Source of the DNA: Verrucomicrobiales bacterium
GTDB taxonomy: Bacteria > Verrucomicrobiota > Verrucomicrobiia > Verrucomicrobiales > DEV007
Length of the DNA: 64,000 bases
Reading direction: 5' to 3'
NCBI GenBank assembly: GCA_029213265.1
Contig: JARGNG010000013.1
Coordinates: 57,985 to 121,984 of the forward strand
The notes under the pieces: model-generated
The model's input: the letters and a program-made list of their open reading frames with translations, nothing else
Database searches by the model: none
Told to the model about the DNA's origin: nothing
Translations under genes and position numbers: made by a program
In this document: one piece after another, positions 9,433 to 19,544 of the stretch
How positions within the stretch are numbered: position 1 is the stretch's first letter
Layout: each line of letters starts with the position of its first letter

Positions 9433-9675
9433 TTACTTGTCCGCGGCGAGCTTCACATTAGAAATGTGAATCGGGCCTTCGAGTTCAATGATGCCTCCCT
9501 CAGGACGATCCTGGGAGCGACGGGCGTGCTTTTTGATCAGGCGCACCCCTTCAATAAGGACATGCCCCTTCTCCGGAAATACCTGGAGAACGCGTCCGCT
9601 CTTGCCTTTGTGGTTTCCTGAAATAACAACGACTTCGTCGTTCTTCTTCACATGGGTTTTGGTTCGTTTAGCCAT
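9433..9675 (-). CDS. rplX: 50S ribosomal protein L24
   Basis: The 80-residue product has the KOW motif ([20 protein letters not shown]) that binds 23S rRNA at the start of 50S assembly. It is slightly shorter than the usual 100 residues or so but complete. It lies between rplN and rplE. Confidence 0.96.
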   Translation of the reverse strand: MAKRTKTHVKKNDEVVVISGNHKGKSGRVLQVFPEKGHVLIEGVRLIKKHARRSQDRPEGGIIELEGPIHISNVKLAADK

Positions 9676-9715
9676 GATGATGCTTCCGGTAAATTGGGTG
9701 ACGTAGTGGGTGAAA

Positions 9716-10081
9716 TTAGAGAACCTCAGGAGCGAGCGAAACGATCTTCATGAAGTTCTGCTCGCGGAGTTCACGTGCAACCGGTCCGAAGATACGGGTT
9801 CCACGAGGGTTCTTGTCTTTGTCGATAATCACGATCGCATTATTGTCGAAACGGAGCACAGATCCATCACTACGACGAACCGGGGCAGCCGTACGAACGA
9901 CAACAGCACGAACCACCTCACCTTTTTTCACATTGGCGGTGGGGATTGATTCACGGATGTGAGCAGTGATGACATCACCAACTCCGGCCGAACGCGAACG
10001 CTTGCCGATCACTCCAATCATTTTGGCGACGCGGGCTCCGGTGTTATCGGCGACCTGCACCTTGGATTCCATTTGGATCAT
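9716..10081 (-). CDS. rplN: 50S ribosomal protein L14
   Basis: The 121-residue product is a canonical L14 beginning [18 protein letters not shown], with [20 protein letters not shown] near the C-terminus. It forms part of the subunit interface. It is separated from rpsQ by 89 bases, longer than most gaps in the operon. Confidence 0.97.
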   Translation of the reverse strand: MIQMESKVQVADNTGARVAKMIGVIGKRSRSAGVGDVITAHIRESIPTANVKKGEVVRAVVVRTAAPVRRSDGSVLRFDNNAIVIIDKDKNPRGTRIFGPVARELREQNFMKIVSLAPEVL

Positions 10082-10170
10082 GACTACTACGGGTAAATTT
10101 TATCTAACTGTTTTCCAGAGACTACCTGATGGCATCTCCGGGATTTTCCGCAATGCGGAAGGAAAATGAA

Positions 10171-10440
10171 TTAGTGAGAAAGGACTTCTTTGAGCTCCCA
10201 GCATTTTCTTTTGCTGCGGGGGCGTCCCTCTTCGATGAGAACGCGGTCCCCTACTTTTGCTTCTCCCTTTTCGTCGTGAGCGAAGAACTTCGATGTCTTC
10301 TTCACGATTTTCTTGAAGCGCGGGTGAGGCACACGACGCATGACTTCGACAACAATCGTCTTGTCCATGCCGTCTGACGTTACCACGCCGACTCGGGTCT
10401 TCTGCAAACCGGGCTTTTTCTCGTTTCCTGAATCACTCAT
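10171..10440 (-). CDS. rpsQ: 30S ribosomal protein S17
   Basis: The 89-residue OB-fold protein has the S17 signature RVGVVTSDGMDKTIVVEVMR and the C-terminal SKRKCWELKEV. It binds the 5' domain of 16S rRNA. Position after rpmC is standard. Confidence 0.96.
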   Translation of the reverse strand: MSDSGNEKKPGLQKTRVGVVTSDGMDKTIVVEVMRRVPHPRFKKIVKKTSKFFAHDEKGEAKVGDRVLIEEGRPRSKRKCWELKEVLSH

Positions 10441-10473
10441 GTATTCTTATGCAATGCTTTCTCCGCTGACGAA

Positions 10474-10683
10474 TCAGGCGTTGGCCTGCTCGGCGCGCTT
10501 CTGGGTCAGAACGGTTTCGATACGGGCCACCTCTCTGCGAAGCTGGCGGATCCGGGCTGGATTCTCCAGCTGACCGCTTTCCTTCTGGACGCGGAGATTG
10601 AGAGATTCCTCTTTGTTCTCGCGTCGGATCGTTGCAAGCTCGTCGACACTAAGTTCGCGAAGTTCTTTTTGTTTCCTGGCCAT
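10474..10683 (-). CDS. rpmC: 50S ribosomal protein L29
   Basis: The 69-residue helical-hairpin protein includes KELRELSVDELATIRRENKE and IRQLRREVARIETVL. It lies near the peptide exit tunnel, where it contributes to the docking site for trigger factor and SRP. It sits between rplP and rpsQ as usual. Confidence 0.95.
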   Translation of the reverse strand: MARKQKELRELSVDELATIRRENKEESLNLRVQKESGQLENPARIRQLRREVARIETVLTQKRAEQANA

Positions 10684-10719
10684 CGTACTATGATTTCTTC
10701 GTAAAATTTATCTAACTGA

Positions 10720-11136
10720 TCACTGGTCTTCCCGGCGAACAAAACGGCAACGGACACCGAGCTTGTTCGAGGCAAGTCGCAGAGCCTCTTTCGCAGCAGA
10801 CTCTGGCACACCTGCAATCTCAAACATCATTGTTCCGGGACGAACCACTGCTACCCATGCATCCACGGGTCCCTTACCTTTACCCATCCGTGTTTCAGGC
10901 GGACGAGCTGTAACCGGCTTGTGAGGAAAGATCCGAATCCAGACCTTCCCCTTACGCTTGAGGTAACGGTTGATCGAAATACGACAAGCTTCAATTTGGC
11001 GATTCGTGATCCAGTCGCGCCCAAGGCACTGCAGACCGTATTCGCCGAAGCTGACTTTCGTTCCACGCTGGGCATTACCGGCACGGCTTCCGCGATGAGT
11101 CTTGCGGAACTTCACTCGTTTGGGCATCAAAGGCAT
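10720..11136 (-). CDS. rplP: 50S ribosomal protein L16
   Basis: The 138-residue product begins [20 protein letters not shown] and carries the L16 block [20 protein letters not shown]. It helps position aminoacyl-tRNA in the A site. An AGGAG ribosome binding site lies upstream. It follows rpsC. Confidence 0.97.
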   Translation of the reverse strand: MPLMPKRVKFRKTHRGSRAGNAQRGTKVSFGEYGLQCLGRDWITNRQIEACRISINRYLKRKGKVWIRIFPHKPVTARPPETRMGKGKGPVDAWVAVVRPGTMMFEIAGVPESAAKEALRLASNKLGVRCRFVRREDQ

Positions 11137-11198
11137 AGCTTTTCTCCTGTCTTAAAAATGAAAATATGGATGACTGTTACTCCGGTTTCTAACTTGGA

Positions 11199-11963
11199 TC
11201 AGGACCTCGGCCCTCCGCCATGCGTTCCCTGGCCACCGCCCGGTCCGCCACCACGGTTGTCGCGACGAGGAGGACGTCGGTCCCCACCGCCACGATTGTC
11301 GCGACGACCACCGCCGCCACCTTTGCGTTCTTCGCCGGTCTCTTCTTTCTTGTTGATCCAGACCTTCACTCCAATGATTCCCCAGACCGTCTCGCCCTGA
11401 GCGAAACCGTAGTCGATCGGAACACGGAGAGTCTGAAGAGGAACTTTTCCCTCCCGATAGTTTTCGGCACGGGCAATATCAGCACCACCGAGACGGCCGG
11501 CACAACGAATCCGAATGCCTTCAGCACCGAAGTCCATCGCCGTTTGGATAGCACGCTTCATGGCGCGTCGGAAAGAAACCCGGCGCTCGAGTTGAGTCGC
11601 AACCTGAGCCGCCACCCAGGAAGCATCAAGCTCTGGCTGGCGAATCTCGTAAATGTCAATCTTGACCTGGGACTGTCCACACATCTTGCCGATGTCATTG
11701 GTCATCGCCTCGATCTCGGAACCTCGCTTACCGATAATCAAACCGGGGCGGGACGTGTGAAGAGTGACTCGAACACTGTTCCAGGCACGCTCGATCACGA
11801 CCTTGGAAACAGCACCTTTCTGGAGGCGACTTTCGAGGTAGCGACGGATCCGGAGATCCGCATGCAACTGATCAGCATACTCAGCTTCGGGTGCATACCA
11901 CTTAGACTGCCAGTCTTTATTGACGGCGAGTCGAAACCCGATCGGATGTACTTTTTGTCCCAT
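11199..11963 (-). CDS. rpsC: 30S ribosomal protein S3 with Gly/Arg-rich tail
   Basis: The 254-residue product starts MGQKVHPIGFRLAVNKDWQS, has the KH domain (RPGLIIGKRGSEI) and the C-terminal S3 domain (GRLGGADIARAENYREGKV). S3 lines the mRNA entry channel. The last 40 residues or so, after WINKKEETGEE, are an RGG-like low-complexity tail with repeated GGG, RRDNRGGG and PGGG. This tail is probably disordered and RNA-binding. Confidence 0.96.
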   Translation of the reverse strand: MGQKVHPIGFRLAVNKDWQSKWYAPEAEYADQLHADLRIRRYLESRLQKGAVSKVVIERAWNSVRVTLHTSRPGLIIGKRGSEIEAMTNDIGKMCGQSQVKIDIYEIRQPELDASWVAAQVATQLERRVSFRRAMKRAIQTAMDFGAEGIRIRCAGRLGGADIARAENYREGKVPLQTLRVPIDYGFAQGETVWGIIGVKVWINKKEETGEERKGGGGGRRDNRGGGDRRPPRRDNRGGGPGGGQGTHGGGPRS

Positions 11964-11996
11964 AATGAAAACCTGTTAAAATCGTTTGCGGCGCAA

Positions 11997-12719
11997 TTAC
12001 TTGCCCTTTGCTTCGTGGAGCTCCTTCGCCTTCGTGAGCCATTCGTCACGCTCAATGCGCCCCTTGAAAGAGAGAAGCTCATCGAACTCCTTGATATTCT
12101 CTTCCGTCCAGTTTGCGATTTGCTCGAACTTGTAGATCCCGATCGAGTTGAGCTTCTCCTCGAGTTTAGGACCCACGCCGCTGATCTCCTTCAAATCGTC
12201 GACTTCGGAGGGGGCGGAGTCATAAACCAATCCGCGAGCTTCGTCAACTCTACCCTCACTTGCGGCGGCCTTTTCTTTCTTCGGGGCAGCTTTCTTCTCC
12301 TCTTTCGGAGCTGAAGCCTTTTCAGAATTGGGAGCAACCTTCTTCTCTGACCTCTTTGGCTTTGCGGCAGACTTCTCTTCCGCTACGACATCATCACTCA
12401 AAACAACGGTGATGTGGCTGGTTCTCTTACGAATCGCAGAGGCGGAACCACGGGCACGGGGCTTGAAGCGTTTGAAGGTAGGTCCTTCACCGACGACAGC
12501 GCTTTTTACAATAAGTCCATCCAGAGGAAGTTCGAAATTGTTTTCCGCATCCGCGAGAGCCGCCTTCATCGTCTTCGAGAAGAGATCAGCTCCTTTTCGG
12601 GGAGTGAAGTTCAAAATGTCGAGAGCATCCGATACGGGGAGGCCCTGAATTTCACGAGCCACGTCGCGAGCCTTACGGGCCGAAATGCGGGCAAATTTAT
12701 ATGTCGAAGTCACGTCCAT
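11997..12719 (-). CDS. rplV: 50S ribosomal protein L22 with C-terminal helix-hairpin-helix domain
   Basis: Residues 1-111 are a complete L22 (SARKARDVAREIQG, then RFKPRARGSASAIRKRTSHI), which lines the peptide exit tunnel. The protein continues to 240 residues instead of about 110. Residues 112-160 are a Lys/Ala/Glu-rich linker. Residues 173-236 form a small domain with DDLKEISGVGPKLEEKLNS and FKGRIERDEWL, the pattern of the helix-hairpin-helix-like domain found at the ends of some other bacterial proteins. The known role of that domain is unclear, but the GVGP hairpin suggests nucleic-acid binding. The reading frame is open throughout, so the fusion is real. Confidence 0.93.
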   Translation of the reverse strand: MDVTSTYKFARISARKARDVAREIQGLPVSDALDILNFTPRKGADLFSKTMKAALADAENNFELPLDGLIVKSAVVGEGPTFKRFKPRARGSASAIRKRTSHITVVLSDDVVAEEKSAAKPKRSEKKVAPNSEKASAPKEEKKAAPKKEKAAASEGRVDEARGLVYDSAPSEVDDLKEISGVGPKLEEKLNSIGIYKFEQIANWTEENIKEFDELLSFKGRIERDEWLTKAKELHEAKGK

Positions 12720-12740
12720 GATTTTCGCAATACTTAGGTC

Positions 12741-13532
12741 TTAAAAGGTGGGTTGGTTCGGGAGGAGTTGAATACCGTCTCCCACGGCAACATTTTCTAC
12801 ATCTGCGAGACGATCCTGGAGCACAGCTCCCGAAATTGCATCTCGCACATCCACGATCATCGCGGTATAAATAGGTCTTTCGCCCCGGAGCACCGCAATC
12901 GGCGTTCCGACTCGAACGCCGGCTTCTCTGCCGGCATCAAAAACAACAAGCCCGATCTCAGAATCAATGCTCACAATCTGTGAATCACCCACCTCGGCAG
13001 CCGCTCCATTCGCAGCCAGATCCTCCAGCGCTTCTCCGGCCTTCCCAATCGAAGTCATTGCACCCTTACGGTCCTTCTCAGCCGCAGCGGGCGTCGCCTG
13101 AACATATTTGAGAAAGGACTCACTTAGCTGGTGAAGCTGCTCAGTGCGGCGCTCCAGTTCCTGCTGGCTGATATCAAGATCACGCACCGCCTTGAGGAGG
13201 CGTTGCTCGAGGCTGTTTTCATCCTGCGTAAAGAGATCAACTCCAAATGCCTGAAGCTTCAGCTGCATTTCACGGGAGGAAGCCACCTGCTTCTCGCTCG
13301 CCTTCACGGCCTCAGCGAGACTTTTCACGAGATCTTTCCGCTGCACCTCAGCGCGACTCAACCGCTCCTGCAGCGTGGCTACCTGGGCCTGAGAGACGGA
13401 AAGAGCCGCTTTCAGCTCACGAACCGCGATCGAATCACCCGCTTCCTGCGACTGAACCGGAGAACACACGAAAGCCATACCAAGCGCGAATGCGCAGCAG
13501 GTAGCTTGAGTTGTGTTCCGGGAAAGTTTCAT
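12741..13532 (-). CDS. Exported coiled-coil protein inserted in the S10 operon
   Basis: The 263-residue product does not resemble a ribosomal protein. It has a Sec signal peptide (MKLSRNTTQATCCAFALGMA, cleavage near SPVQSQ), a long coiled coil (residues 35-145, rich in Gln, Glu, Leu and Arg), a short Ala-rich linker and a C-terminal beta-rich domain (residues 185-258). Motifs in that domain include IVSIDSEIGLVVFDAGREAG and VAVGDGIQLLP, resembling small beta-barrel modules of envelope proteins. The gene lies between rpsS and rplV, 34 and 21 bases away, on the same strand, so it is almost certainly co-transcribed with them. An upstream start would add 24 residues but lose the signal peptide position. 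Function is unknown; an envelope role tied to growth rate is an inference. Confidence 0.75.
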   Translation of the reverse strand: MKLSRNTTQATCCAFALGMAFVCSPVQSQEAGDSIAVRELKAALSVSQAQVATLQERLSRAEVQRKDLVKSLAEAVKASEKQVASSREMQLKLQAFGVDLFTQDENSLEQRLLKAVRDLDISQQELERRTEQLHQLSESFLKYVQATPAAAEKDRKGAMTSIGKAGEALEDLAANGAAAEVGDSQIVSIDSEIGLVVFDAGREAGVRVGTPIAVLRGERPIYTAMIVDVRDAISGAVLQDRLADVENVAVGDGIQLLPNQPTF

Positions 13533-13566
13533 AGGGCGAAAAATAGAAAGAAGTGAGTCGGGAAAA

Positions 13567-13845
13567 TTACCCTTTGATCTTGGGGTTGTGACCACTGTGG
13601 CCACCGAACTTCCGCGTCGGGGAAAACTCTCCGAGCTTGTGCCCGACCATATTCTCCGTCACGAAGACAGAAGTGAATTCTTTCCCATTGTGAACGAGAA
13701 AGGTGTGACCGACAAAATCGGGTGTGATCATTGAGCGGCGCGACCAGGTTTTGATCGGGCGCTTTTGACCGCTTTCCGACATGTTGTCGATTTTAATCAG
13801 AAGCTTCTGATCGACAAAGGGTCCCTTTTTGAGTGAACGAGCCAT
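13567..13845 (-). CDS. rpsS: 30S ribosomal protein S19
   Basis: The 92-residue product begins [20 protein letters not shown] and has the signature [20 protein letters not shown]. With S13 it forms the head of the small subunit. It follows rplB; the next gene is the exported coiled-coil protein rather than rplV. Confidence 0.97.
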   Translation of the reverse strand: MARSLKKGPFVDQKLLIKIDNMSESGQKRPIKTWSRRSMITPDFVGHTFLVHNGKEFTSVFVTENMVGHKLGEFSPTRKFGGHSGHNPKIKG

Positions 13846-13871
13846 AATACAGTTTCAGTAAAGTTGGGAAA

Positions 13872-14720
13872 TTAACGACGACGCTTCTTGTTCTTGCGAC
13901 GCTCAATGATGAATTTGTCGCTACCCTTGTATTTTTGGCGGGTGCGCTGTCCTTTGACGTGCCCCCATGGGCTCTTGAGGTGCTGGCGACCGCCACCCGA
14001 CTTTGACTTACCCTCACCACCACCGTTCGGGTGATCGACCGGGTTCATACACATACCGCGCACAGTCGGACGAATTCCGAGCCAGCGGGAACGTCCTGCC
14101 TTGGCGCTGACGACCTGCTCATGCTGATGGTTTCCGACAATACCAACCGTCGCATAACACTTCGTGTGAATCTTACGAATCTCACCGGAAGGCATTTTCA
14201 CGAGGGCGTAGTCCCCTTCGCGGTTGGAAAGCATGCAGGACTGACCCGCACTACGGGCAACCTGACCACCTTTTCCAGGTACGAGCTCCACATTGTGAAT
14301 GCTGGTTCCGGTCGGGATCTGGGAAAGAGGAAGAGCACAACCTGGCTTGATCGGAGCCTTGTCACCGGCCGCCACTTCAGCACCTACTTCCAGCCCGCGG
14401 GGAGCAATGATATAGGAGCGCTGCTTGTCACCATACTCAATCAGCGCGATGCGCGCGGTGCGGTTCGGATCATACTCGATCGAAATCACCTTCGCAGCTT
14501 CGTCGCGACGATTCCGCTTGAAGTCGATCAGACGATACTTCCGCTTATGTCCACCCCCTTTGTGACGGCAGGTAATGCGCCCGTTATTATTCCGGCCTCC
14601 GGATTTTTTCAGAGGACGACAAAGGCTCTTCTCCGGCTTGGATGCTGTGATTTCTTCGAAATCAGGAAGCAGCTTGTACCGGTTCGAGGGTGTGATTGGT
14701 CTAAAGGATTTCAGGCCCAT
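13872..14720 (-). CDS. rplB: 50S ribosomal protein L2
   Basis: The 282-residue product has the L2 signature [20 protein letters not shown] and the basic N-terminal block [21 protein letters not shown]2 is one of the proteins closest to the peptidyl transferase centre. Length and context are typical. Confidence 0.98.
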   Translation of the reverse strand: MGLKSFRPITPSNRYKLLPDFEEITASKPEKSLCRPLKKSGGRNNNGRITCRHKGGGHKRKYRLIDFKRNRRDEAAKVISIEYDPNRTARIALIEYGDKQRSYIIAPRGLEVGAEVAAGDKAPIKPGCALPLSQIPTGTSIHNVELVPGKGGQVARSAGQSCMLSNREGDYALVKMPSGEIRKIHTKCYATVGIVGNHQHEQVVSAKAGRSRWLGIRPTVRGMCMNPVDHPNGGGEGKSKSGGGRQHLKSPWGHVKGQRTRQKYKGSDKFIIERRKNKKRRR

Positions 14721-14741
14721 GCTACGAGGTAGTTAAAAAGG

Positions 14742-15026
14742 TTATACAAATTCGAGAACTTCTCCGTCCTCAAGGCGAACGAACGCCTTCTTCCAGTTCT
14801 TGGTGCGGCCGAAGTCAGCGCGACGCTCGCGCTTCTTCTTTCCGCGGTAGTTTGCGGTGCGAACATCTGCGACCTTCTTGCCGAAGAGTTTTTCAATCGC
14901 ATACTTGATCTCCAGCTTGTTCGCGCGGGGATCCACCTTGAAGACATACTCATTGTTTGTCTCGGTCAGGAGGGTCGCCTTTTCGCTCAGCTGAATCGTG
15001 TCGATAATTTGGAAAATGTCTTTCAT
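14742..15026 (-). CDS. rplW: 50S ribosomal protein L23
   Basis: The 94-residue product contains the L23 core YVFKVDPRANKLEIKYAIEK and FGKKVADVRTANYRGKKKR. It is the docking site for trigger factor and SRP at the tunnel exit. It lies between rplD and rplB. Confidence 0.96.
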   Translation of the reverse strand: MKDIFQIIDTIQLSEKATLLTETNNEYVFKVDPRANKLEIKYAIEKLFGKKVADVRTANYRGKKKRERRADFGRTKNWKKAFVRLEDGEVLEFV

Positions 15027-15046
15027 CGTACTGGTTCCTTCCGCAG

Positions 15047-15664
15047 TTACTTGGCTGTTCTGGCTGCAAGGGTTTCAAGAGCGCCCTCAACCACAAAAAT
15101 TTTATTGTGATGGAGAAGCTGCTCCACGTTCAGTTCGTGCGCCGACATCAGAAGTGCATTCTGATAGTTGCGCCCGGCACGCTTTGTCTCTTCGGAGAAA
15201 TCATTCCCTACGATGAGGACTTTTTTCGTGTCACCGGCAAGACTGCTGATCTCCGCGGCGAAAGACTTGGTCTTTCCGTCGGAAATGGCAAAGTCGGAAA
15301 TGGTGGCAACATCGCCCGCCTCGATTTTCACCGAGAGAGCTTTTGAAAAGGCGAGTCGCTTCGTTCCGCGATTGACAGCCTTCGCATAGGAGCGGTAGCG
15401 GGGACCGAAGGCCACACCTCCACCACGGTTGATCGGGGAAGCGTTACCACCCTGACGGGCACGTCCGGTTCCTTTCTGACGAAACGGCTTTTTACCCGTC
15501 GCAGCCACCTCACCACGAGTCTTCGTGTGAGCTGTGCCGGAACGGCGGTTTGCACGCATCGCGACGACAACATCGTGAACCGCCTGGCGGCCACGCGATT
15601 CATCTTCGATCACGCCAATATTGGCACTCTTCGCACCTTCGATATCTAAAGTTTTTGCAGCCAT
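15047..15664 (-). CDS. rplD: 50S ribosomal protein L4
   Basis: The 205-residue product has the L4 loop (KPFRQKGTGRARQGGNASPI) that extends into the exit tunnel. In E. coli L4 also represses the S10 operon; whether that holds here cannot be seen. It follows rplC. Confidence 0.97.
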   Translation of the reverse strand: MAAKTLDIEGAKSANIGVIEDESRGRQAVHDVVVAMRANRRSGTAHTKTRGEVAATGKKPFRQKGTGRARQGGNASPINRGGGVAFGPRYRSYAKAVNRGTKRLAFSKALSVKIEAGDVATISDFAISDGKTKSFAAEISSLAGDTKKVLIVGNDFSEETKRAGRNYQNALLMSAHELNVEQLLHHNKIFVVEGALETLAARTAK

Positions 15665-15702
15665 GGAAATACTATTTTTCGCTGTTTATCAATCCTAACG
15701 GA

Positions 15703-16404
15703 TCAGCCTTCCGCCTCTGTCGAACCCTCCGACTTGGCCGGAGCTTCCTTTTTGCTGAAATCCTGAACCGGTGCCTCGTGCTTCACGGCCGGACGAATCA
15801 CCACATAACTGCCCTTGGGGCCCGGAACGGCACCACTGACGAGAATGACATTGTCCTCAGGGCGGGTCCGGACAACGCGCAGATTTTGAATCGTCTTGCG
15901 GTAGTTACCGTGACGACCGGGCATCGGCTTGTTCTTCCAAATACGGCCGGGATCCGTTCCCGCTCCTACACCACCGGGCCGGCGGTGCATCATGTGACCG
16001 TGCGTTTGAGGTTGTCCCTGGAAATTGTATCGCTTCATGACACCCTGGAAACCTTTTCCCTTGGATGTGCCAATCACGTCAATCCATTGACCTTCTTCAA
16101 ACAGTTCAACACCGGGGTGGTCACTCTCAGGAAGCTGATCATCGCTCTCAAGTCGAAACTCGAGGATCTTCTTCTTAGGAGCAGAGCCGTTCGCCTTCAC
16201 ATGACCTTGCTCGGGCCGATTGAGGCGAGACTCTTTTTGCTCGCCGTAACCGACCTGAACTGCCGTGTAGCCGTCCTTGTCCTGTGTTTTTTTCTGTAGG
16301 AATACATTGTCGCTGACATCGATTACCGTCACAGCCGTGGCCGATCCGTCCTCGTTGAAAACGCGGGTCATTCCTACCTTCTTACCAATCAATCCGATGC
16401 TCAT
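15703..16404 (-). CDS. rplC: 50S ribosomal protein L3
   Basis: The 233-residue product begins MSIGLIGKKVGMTRVFNEDG and has the L3 signature FQGVMKRYNFQGQPQTHGHM. L3 reaches the peptidyl transferase centre. The C-terminus has a short Lys/Glu/Ala-rich tail of about 20 residues. An AAGGA sequence lies upstream of the ATG. Confidence 0.97.
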   Translation of the reverse strand: MSIGLIGKKVGMTRVFNEDGSATAVTVIDVSDNVFLQKKTQDKDGYTAVQVGYGEQKESRLNRPEQGHVKANGSAPKKKILEFRLESDDQLPESDHPGVELFEEGQWIDVIGTSKGKGFQGVMKRYNFQGQPQTHGHMMHRRPGGVGAGTDPGRIWKNKPMPGRHGNYRKTIQNLRVVRTRPEDNVILVSGAVPGPKGSYVVIRPAVKHEAPVQDFSKKEAPAKSEGSTEAEG

Positions 16405-16447
16405 TGCGCTCGTCCTTGCTTGAAATTATTCAATCCTGGGGTTCCGA

Positions 16448-16756
16448 CTAAATCTTAATCGTGATGTCCACTCCTGCGGGGAGGTTCAGTTTTTTCAACT
16501 CGTCCACCGTGCGGGCAGTCGGCTCGACGATGTCGAGAAGACGCTTATGAGTACGGATTTCGAACTGCTCAGCAGATTTCTTGTTCACGTGGGGTGAACG
16601 GTTTACGCTAAATATCTCTATTCTCGTCGGCAACGGGATCGGCCCGGAAACGCGAGCTCCCGTACGCTTGGCGGTCTCTACGATATCCACGGTCGACTTA
16701 TCGAGAAGTCGTGAGTCGTAGGCTCGTAGCCGAATTCGAATGCTTTGTCCCTGCAT
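16448..16756 (-). CDS. rpsJ: 30S ribosomal protein S10
   Basis: The 102-residue product includes [28 protein letters not shown] and [20 protein letters not shown]. In E. coli S10 is also the NusE antitermination factor. It follows fusA, so the str and S10 operons appear to be joined here. Confidence 0.97.
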   Translation of the reverse strand: MQGQSIRIRLRAYDSRLLDKSTVDIVETAKRTGARVSGPIPLPTRIEIFSVNRSPHVNKKSAEQFEIRTHKRLLDIVEPTARTVDELKKLNLPAGVDITIKI

Positions 16757-16811
16757 ATCAATTGTTCCGATTAAAGATTAAAGTCGTTTCTCAAAAGTAG
16801 TTACTGGAGCC

Positions 16812-18956
16812 CTATACATACTGCTCCGTCATTTGCCGCACCATTGCCGCGGGAACCTCTTCAAACTGAAGTGGCTCCATCGAAAAGCTTGCCCGCCCTT
16901 TGGAAAGGCTGCGCATATCAGTCGCGTATCCGAACATCTCCGCCAGCGGCACCTCGGCCCGGATCTGGCTCAACCCATTACGGGAATCAATTTCGGAAAT
17001 TCGTCCGCGACGACGATTCAAATCACCAATCAGGTCGCCCTGATACTCGTCCGGCACATCCACATTTACGAGCATGACCGGCTCCAAAAGAATCGATCCG
17101 GCGTTTGTGAAGGCATCCCGCATCGCAAGAATGGCCGCGATCTTGAAGGCCTGCTCGTTTGAATCCACATCGTGACTCGAGCCACCGATAAGATCGACAT
17201 GAAGATCCACCATGGGATACCCCATGATCACACCATTCGTGAGCGACTCGCGAATTCCCGTTTCGCAGGCATTGAAGAATTCCTTGGGAATTTCACCACC
17301 AACAATTCGATTATTGAACGTAAACCCTTTGCCGCGTGCGCTCGGGGAAACCTTGAGGATAACGTGACCATACTGGCCCTTTCCGCCCGTCTGCTTGACC
17401 AGCTTGTATTCGCCGCCGGCGCCTGCCGTAATCGTCTCACGGTAGGCAATCTGAGGCTTACCGGCGTTTGTGCGAACGCTGTATTCCGCCTCAAGACGGG
17501 ATTGAATAATCTCCAAGTGAAGCTCCCCCATTCCGGCAATGATGGTCTGACCGGTCTCTTCGTCCGATGAAACAACGAAGGTTGGATCCTCCTCAGCAAG
17601 GCGACCCAGCGCCTCAGCAAGCTTCTCGGAATCAGCCGTGGTCTTCGGCTCGACTGCCATGGAGATCACGGGATCCGGAAACGCCGGAGGCTCGAGCATG
17701 ATGTCAAATTTCTCCGTGTGGAGCGTGTCACCCGTACGAACATTTTTCGGACCCACGATCGCCGCGATGTCGCCTGCGTAACAGGTCTCGATATCCTTGT
17801 GATCATCAGACTGGATCTGAATCAGGCGCCCAATGCGCTCTTTGCGACCCGTGCGGGAATTCCACACTTGATCACCCTTGGATACAGAACCGGAATACAC
17901 ACGGATAAAGACCAACTTACCAACATACTTGTCGGACCAAAGCTTGAATGCGAGAGCACAAAACCCACCGTTATCATTCGCAGGCGCCTCCACCACAACG
18001 GACTCATCATCAATCTCAGTCCCCTGTGCCGGAACCACCTCCAACGGACTCGGGAGATAGTCGACGACAGCGTCCAGCAAATACTGAACACCCTTGTTCT
18101 TGAAAGCAGATCCGCCCACAACCGGAACGATCTTATTGGAGACTGTCGCCCGGCGAAGAGCATTTTTAAGATCGGTCGCCGTAAGCTCTTCTTCGTCGAG
18201 AAACCTCAGACCGATCTCCTCATCCGCATCCACCAGTGCTTCGACCAGAGAATCACGAGCTTCGTCAGCGATCACTTTCTGCTCTTCGGAAAGCTCAGCC
18301 ACCTCATAGGTCGAACCGAGCAAATCATCATCCGAGTAAAGAATCGCTTTTCCGTTAATCACGTCGATCTGCCCTTTCAGATCCTCTTCTGAACCAATCG
18401 GAATCAGAATCGGCTGAGCATTGGCACCGAGCTTTTCGCGAACATCCTCCACCACAGCTGCAAAGTCAGCGCCGACGCGATCCATCTTGTTCACAAAAAT
18501 GATACGGGGAACGTGATACTTGGTAGCCTGGCGCCAAACCGTCTCCGACTGGGGCTGCACACCGGCAACGCCACAGAAAACGACGACCGCACCATCAAGA
18601 ACCCGGAGAGAGCGCTCCACCTCAGCGGTGAAATCAACGTGACCGGGAGTGTCAATGATATTAATCCGCTGACTCTCACCTTCGTGAGACTTGTTGACAC
18701 CTTCCTGCTGAATCTGAACCCAGTCGCAAGTTACCGCAGCAGAAGTGATCGTAATACCCCGGGCGCGCTCCTGCTCCATCCAGTCAGTTGTCGCCTGGCC
18801 GTCATGAACCTCGCCAATGCGATGGATCATCCCGGTGTAGAAGAGGATGCGCTCCGTCAGCGTGGTTTTCCCGGCATCAATGTGGGCCGCAATCCCGATG
18901 TTACGAGTCCGCTCAAGCGGAAACGCACGATCAGGAGAGTTAGGACCAGCACTCAT
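16812..18956 (-). CDS. fusA: Elongation factor G
   Basis: The product of about 714 residues is the GTPase that drives translocation. G-domain motifs are visible: AHIDAGKTT, the switch segment [17 protein letters not shown] and [10 protein letters not shown]. Domains II to V follow with the usual spacing. The ATG at MSAGPNSP was preferred; an in-frame TTG 13 codons upstream is possible. It lies between rpsG and rpsJ in the str-operon order, but tufA, often next, is not present. Confidence 0.96.
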   Translation of the reverse strand: MSAGPNSPDRAFPLERTRNIGIAAHIDAGKTTLTERILFYTGMIHRIGEVHDGQATTDWMEQERARGITITSAAVTCDWVQIQQEGVNKSHEGESQRINIIDTPGHVDFTAEVERSLRVLDGAVVVFCGVAGVQPQSETVWRQATKYHVPRIIFVNKMDRVGADFAAVVEDVREKLGANAQPILIPIGSEEDLKGQIDVINGKAILYSDDDLLGSTYEVAELSEEQKVIADEARDSLVEALVDADEEIGLRFLDEEELTATDLKNALRRATVSNKIVPVVGGSAFKNKGVQYLLDAVVDYLPSPLEVVPAQGTEIDDESVVVEAPANDNGGFCALAFKLWSDKYVGKLVFIRVYSGSVSKGDQVWNSRTGRKERIGRLIQIQSDDHKDIETCYAGDIAAIVGPKNVRTGDTLHTEKFDIMLEPPAFPDPVISMAVEPKTTADSEKLAEALGRLAEEDPTFVVSSDEETGQTIIAGMGELHLEIIQSRLEAEYSVRTNAGKPQIAYRETITAGAGGEYKLVKQTGGKGQYGHVILKVSPSARGKGFTFNNRIVGGEIPKEFFNACETGIRESLTNGVIMGYPMVDLHVDLIGGSSHDVDSNEQAFKIAAILAMRDAFTNAGSILLEPVMLVNVDVPDEYQGDLIGDLNRRRGRISEIDSRNGLSQIRAEVPLAEMFGYATDMRSLSKGRASFSMEPLQFEEVPAAMVRQMTEQYV

Positions 18957-19001
18957 CGAAGTCAGGGAAGGAACCGTCTGTAGGGTAGCGGACAAAAGAT
19001 T

Positions 19002-19475
19002 TTACCAGCGGAAGTGAGCAAAGGCGCGGTTTGCCTGCGCCATTTTGTGAGTTTCGTCCCGCTTGCGGATCACCACACCCTGATTGGTGCTGGCATCCTT
19101 GATTTCGTTCGCGAGAGCAACATGCATCGGAGTCCCGCGCTTACTGCGGGCGCAATTCACGATCCAGCGCATCGCAAGCGATTCCTGACGATCGAGGGAA
19201 ACCTCGAGAGGCACCTGATAAGTAGCACCACCCACACGTCGGCTTTTCACCTCAACGCGCGGCTTGGCATTTTCGATCGCACGATTCAGAACCTCAACGG
19301 GGTCAACCGATTCGGTTCCTTCGTTCGCACGATCAATTGCAGCGTAAACAATGCGCTCTGCGAGAGCGCGCTTACCTTGGTGCATCACCTTGGAGACCAG
19401 CTTCGCTACCAGCGGGCTGTCATAGCGGGCATCGCGCCGCTCAGGTTTGGAATAGACTCGTTTTCTTCGGGACAT
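19002..19475 (-). CDS. rpsG: 30S ribosomal protein S7
   Basis: The 157-residue product has the S7 blocks DARYDSPLVAKLVSKVMHQG and VNCARSKRGTPMHVALANEI. S7 nucleates assembly of the head of the 30S subunit. It lies between rpsL and fusA. Confidence 0.97.
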   Translation of the reverse strand: MSRRKRVYSKPERRDARYDSPLVAKLVSKVMHQGKRALAERIVYAAIDRANEGTESVDPVEVLNRAIENAKPRVEVKSRRVGGATYQVPLEVSLDRQESLAMRWIVNCARSKRGTPMHVALANEIKDASTNQGVVIRKRDETHKMAQANRAFAHFRW

Positions 19476-19544
19476 AGGATTATTTCAGTCTGTTGCTAAA
19501 ACATTCGTATCGCCGGAGAAATGAACTGAGAAAACCTCAGATCA

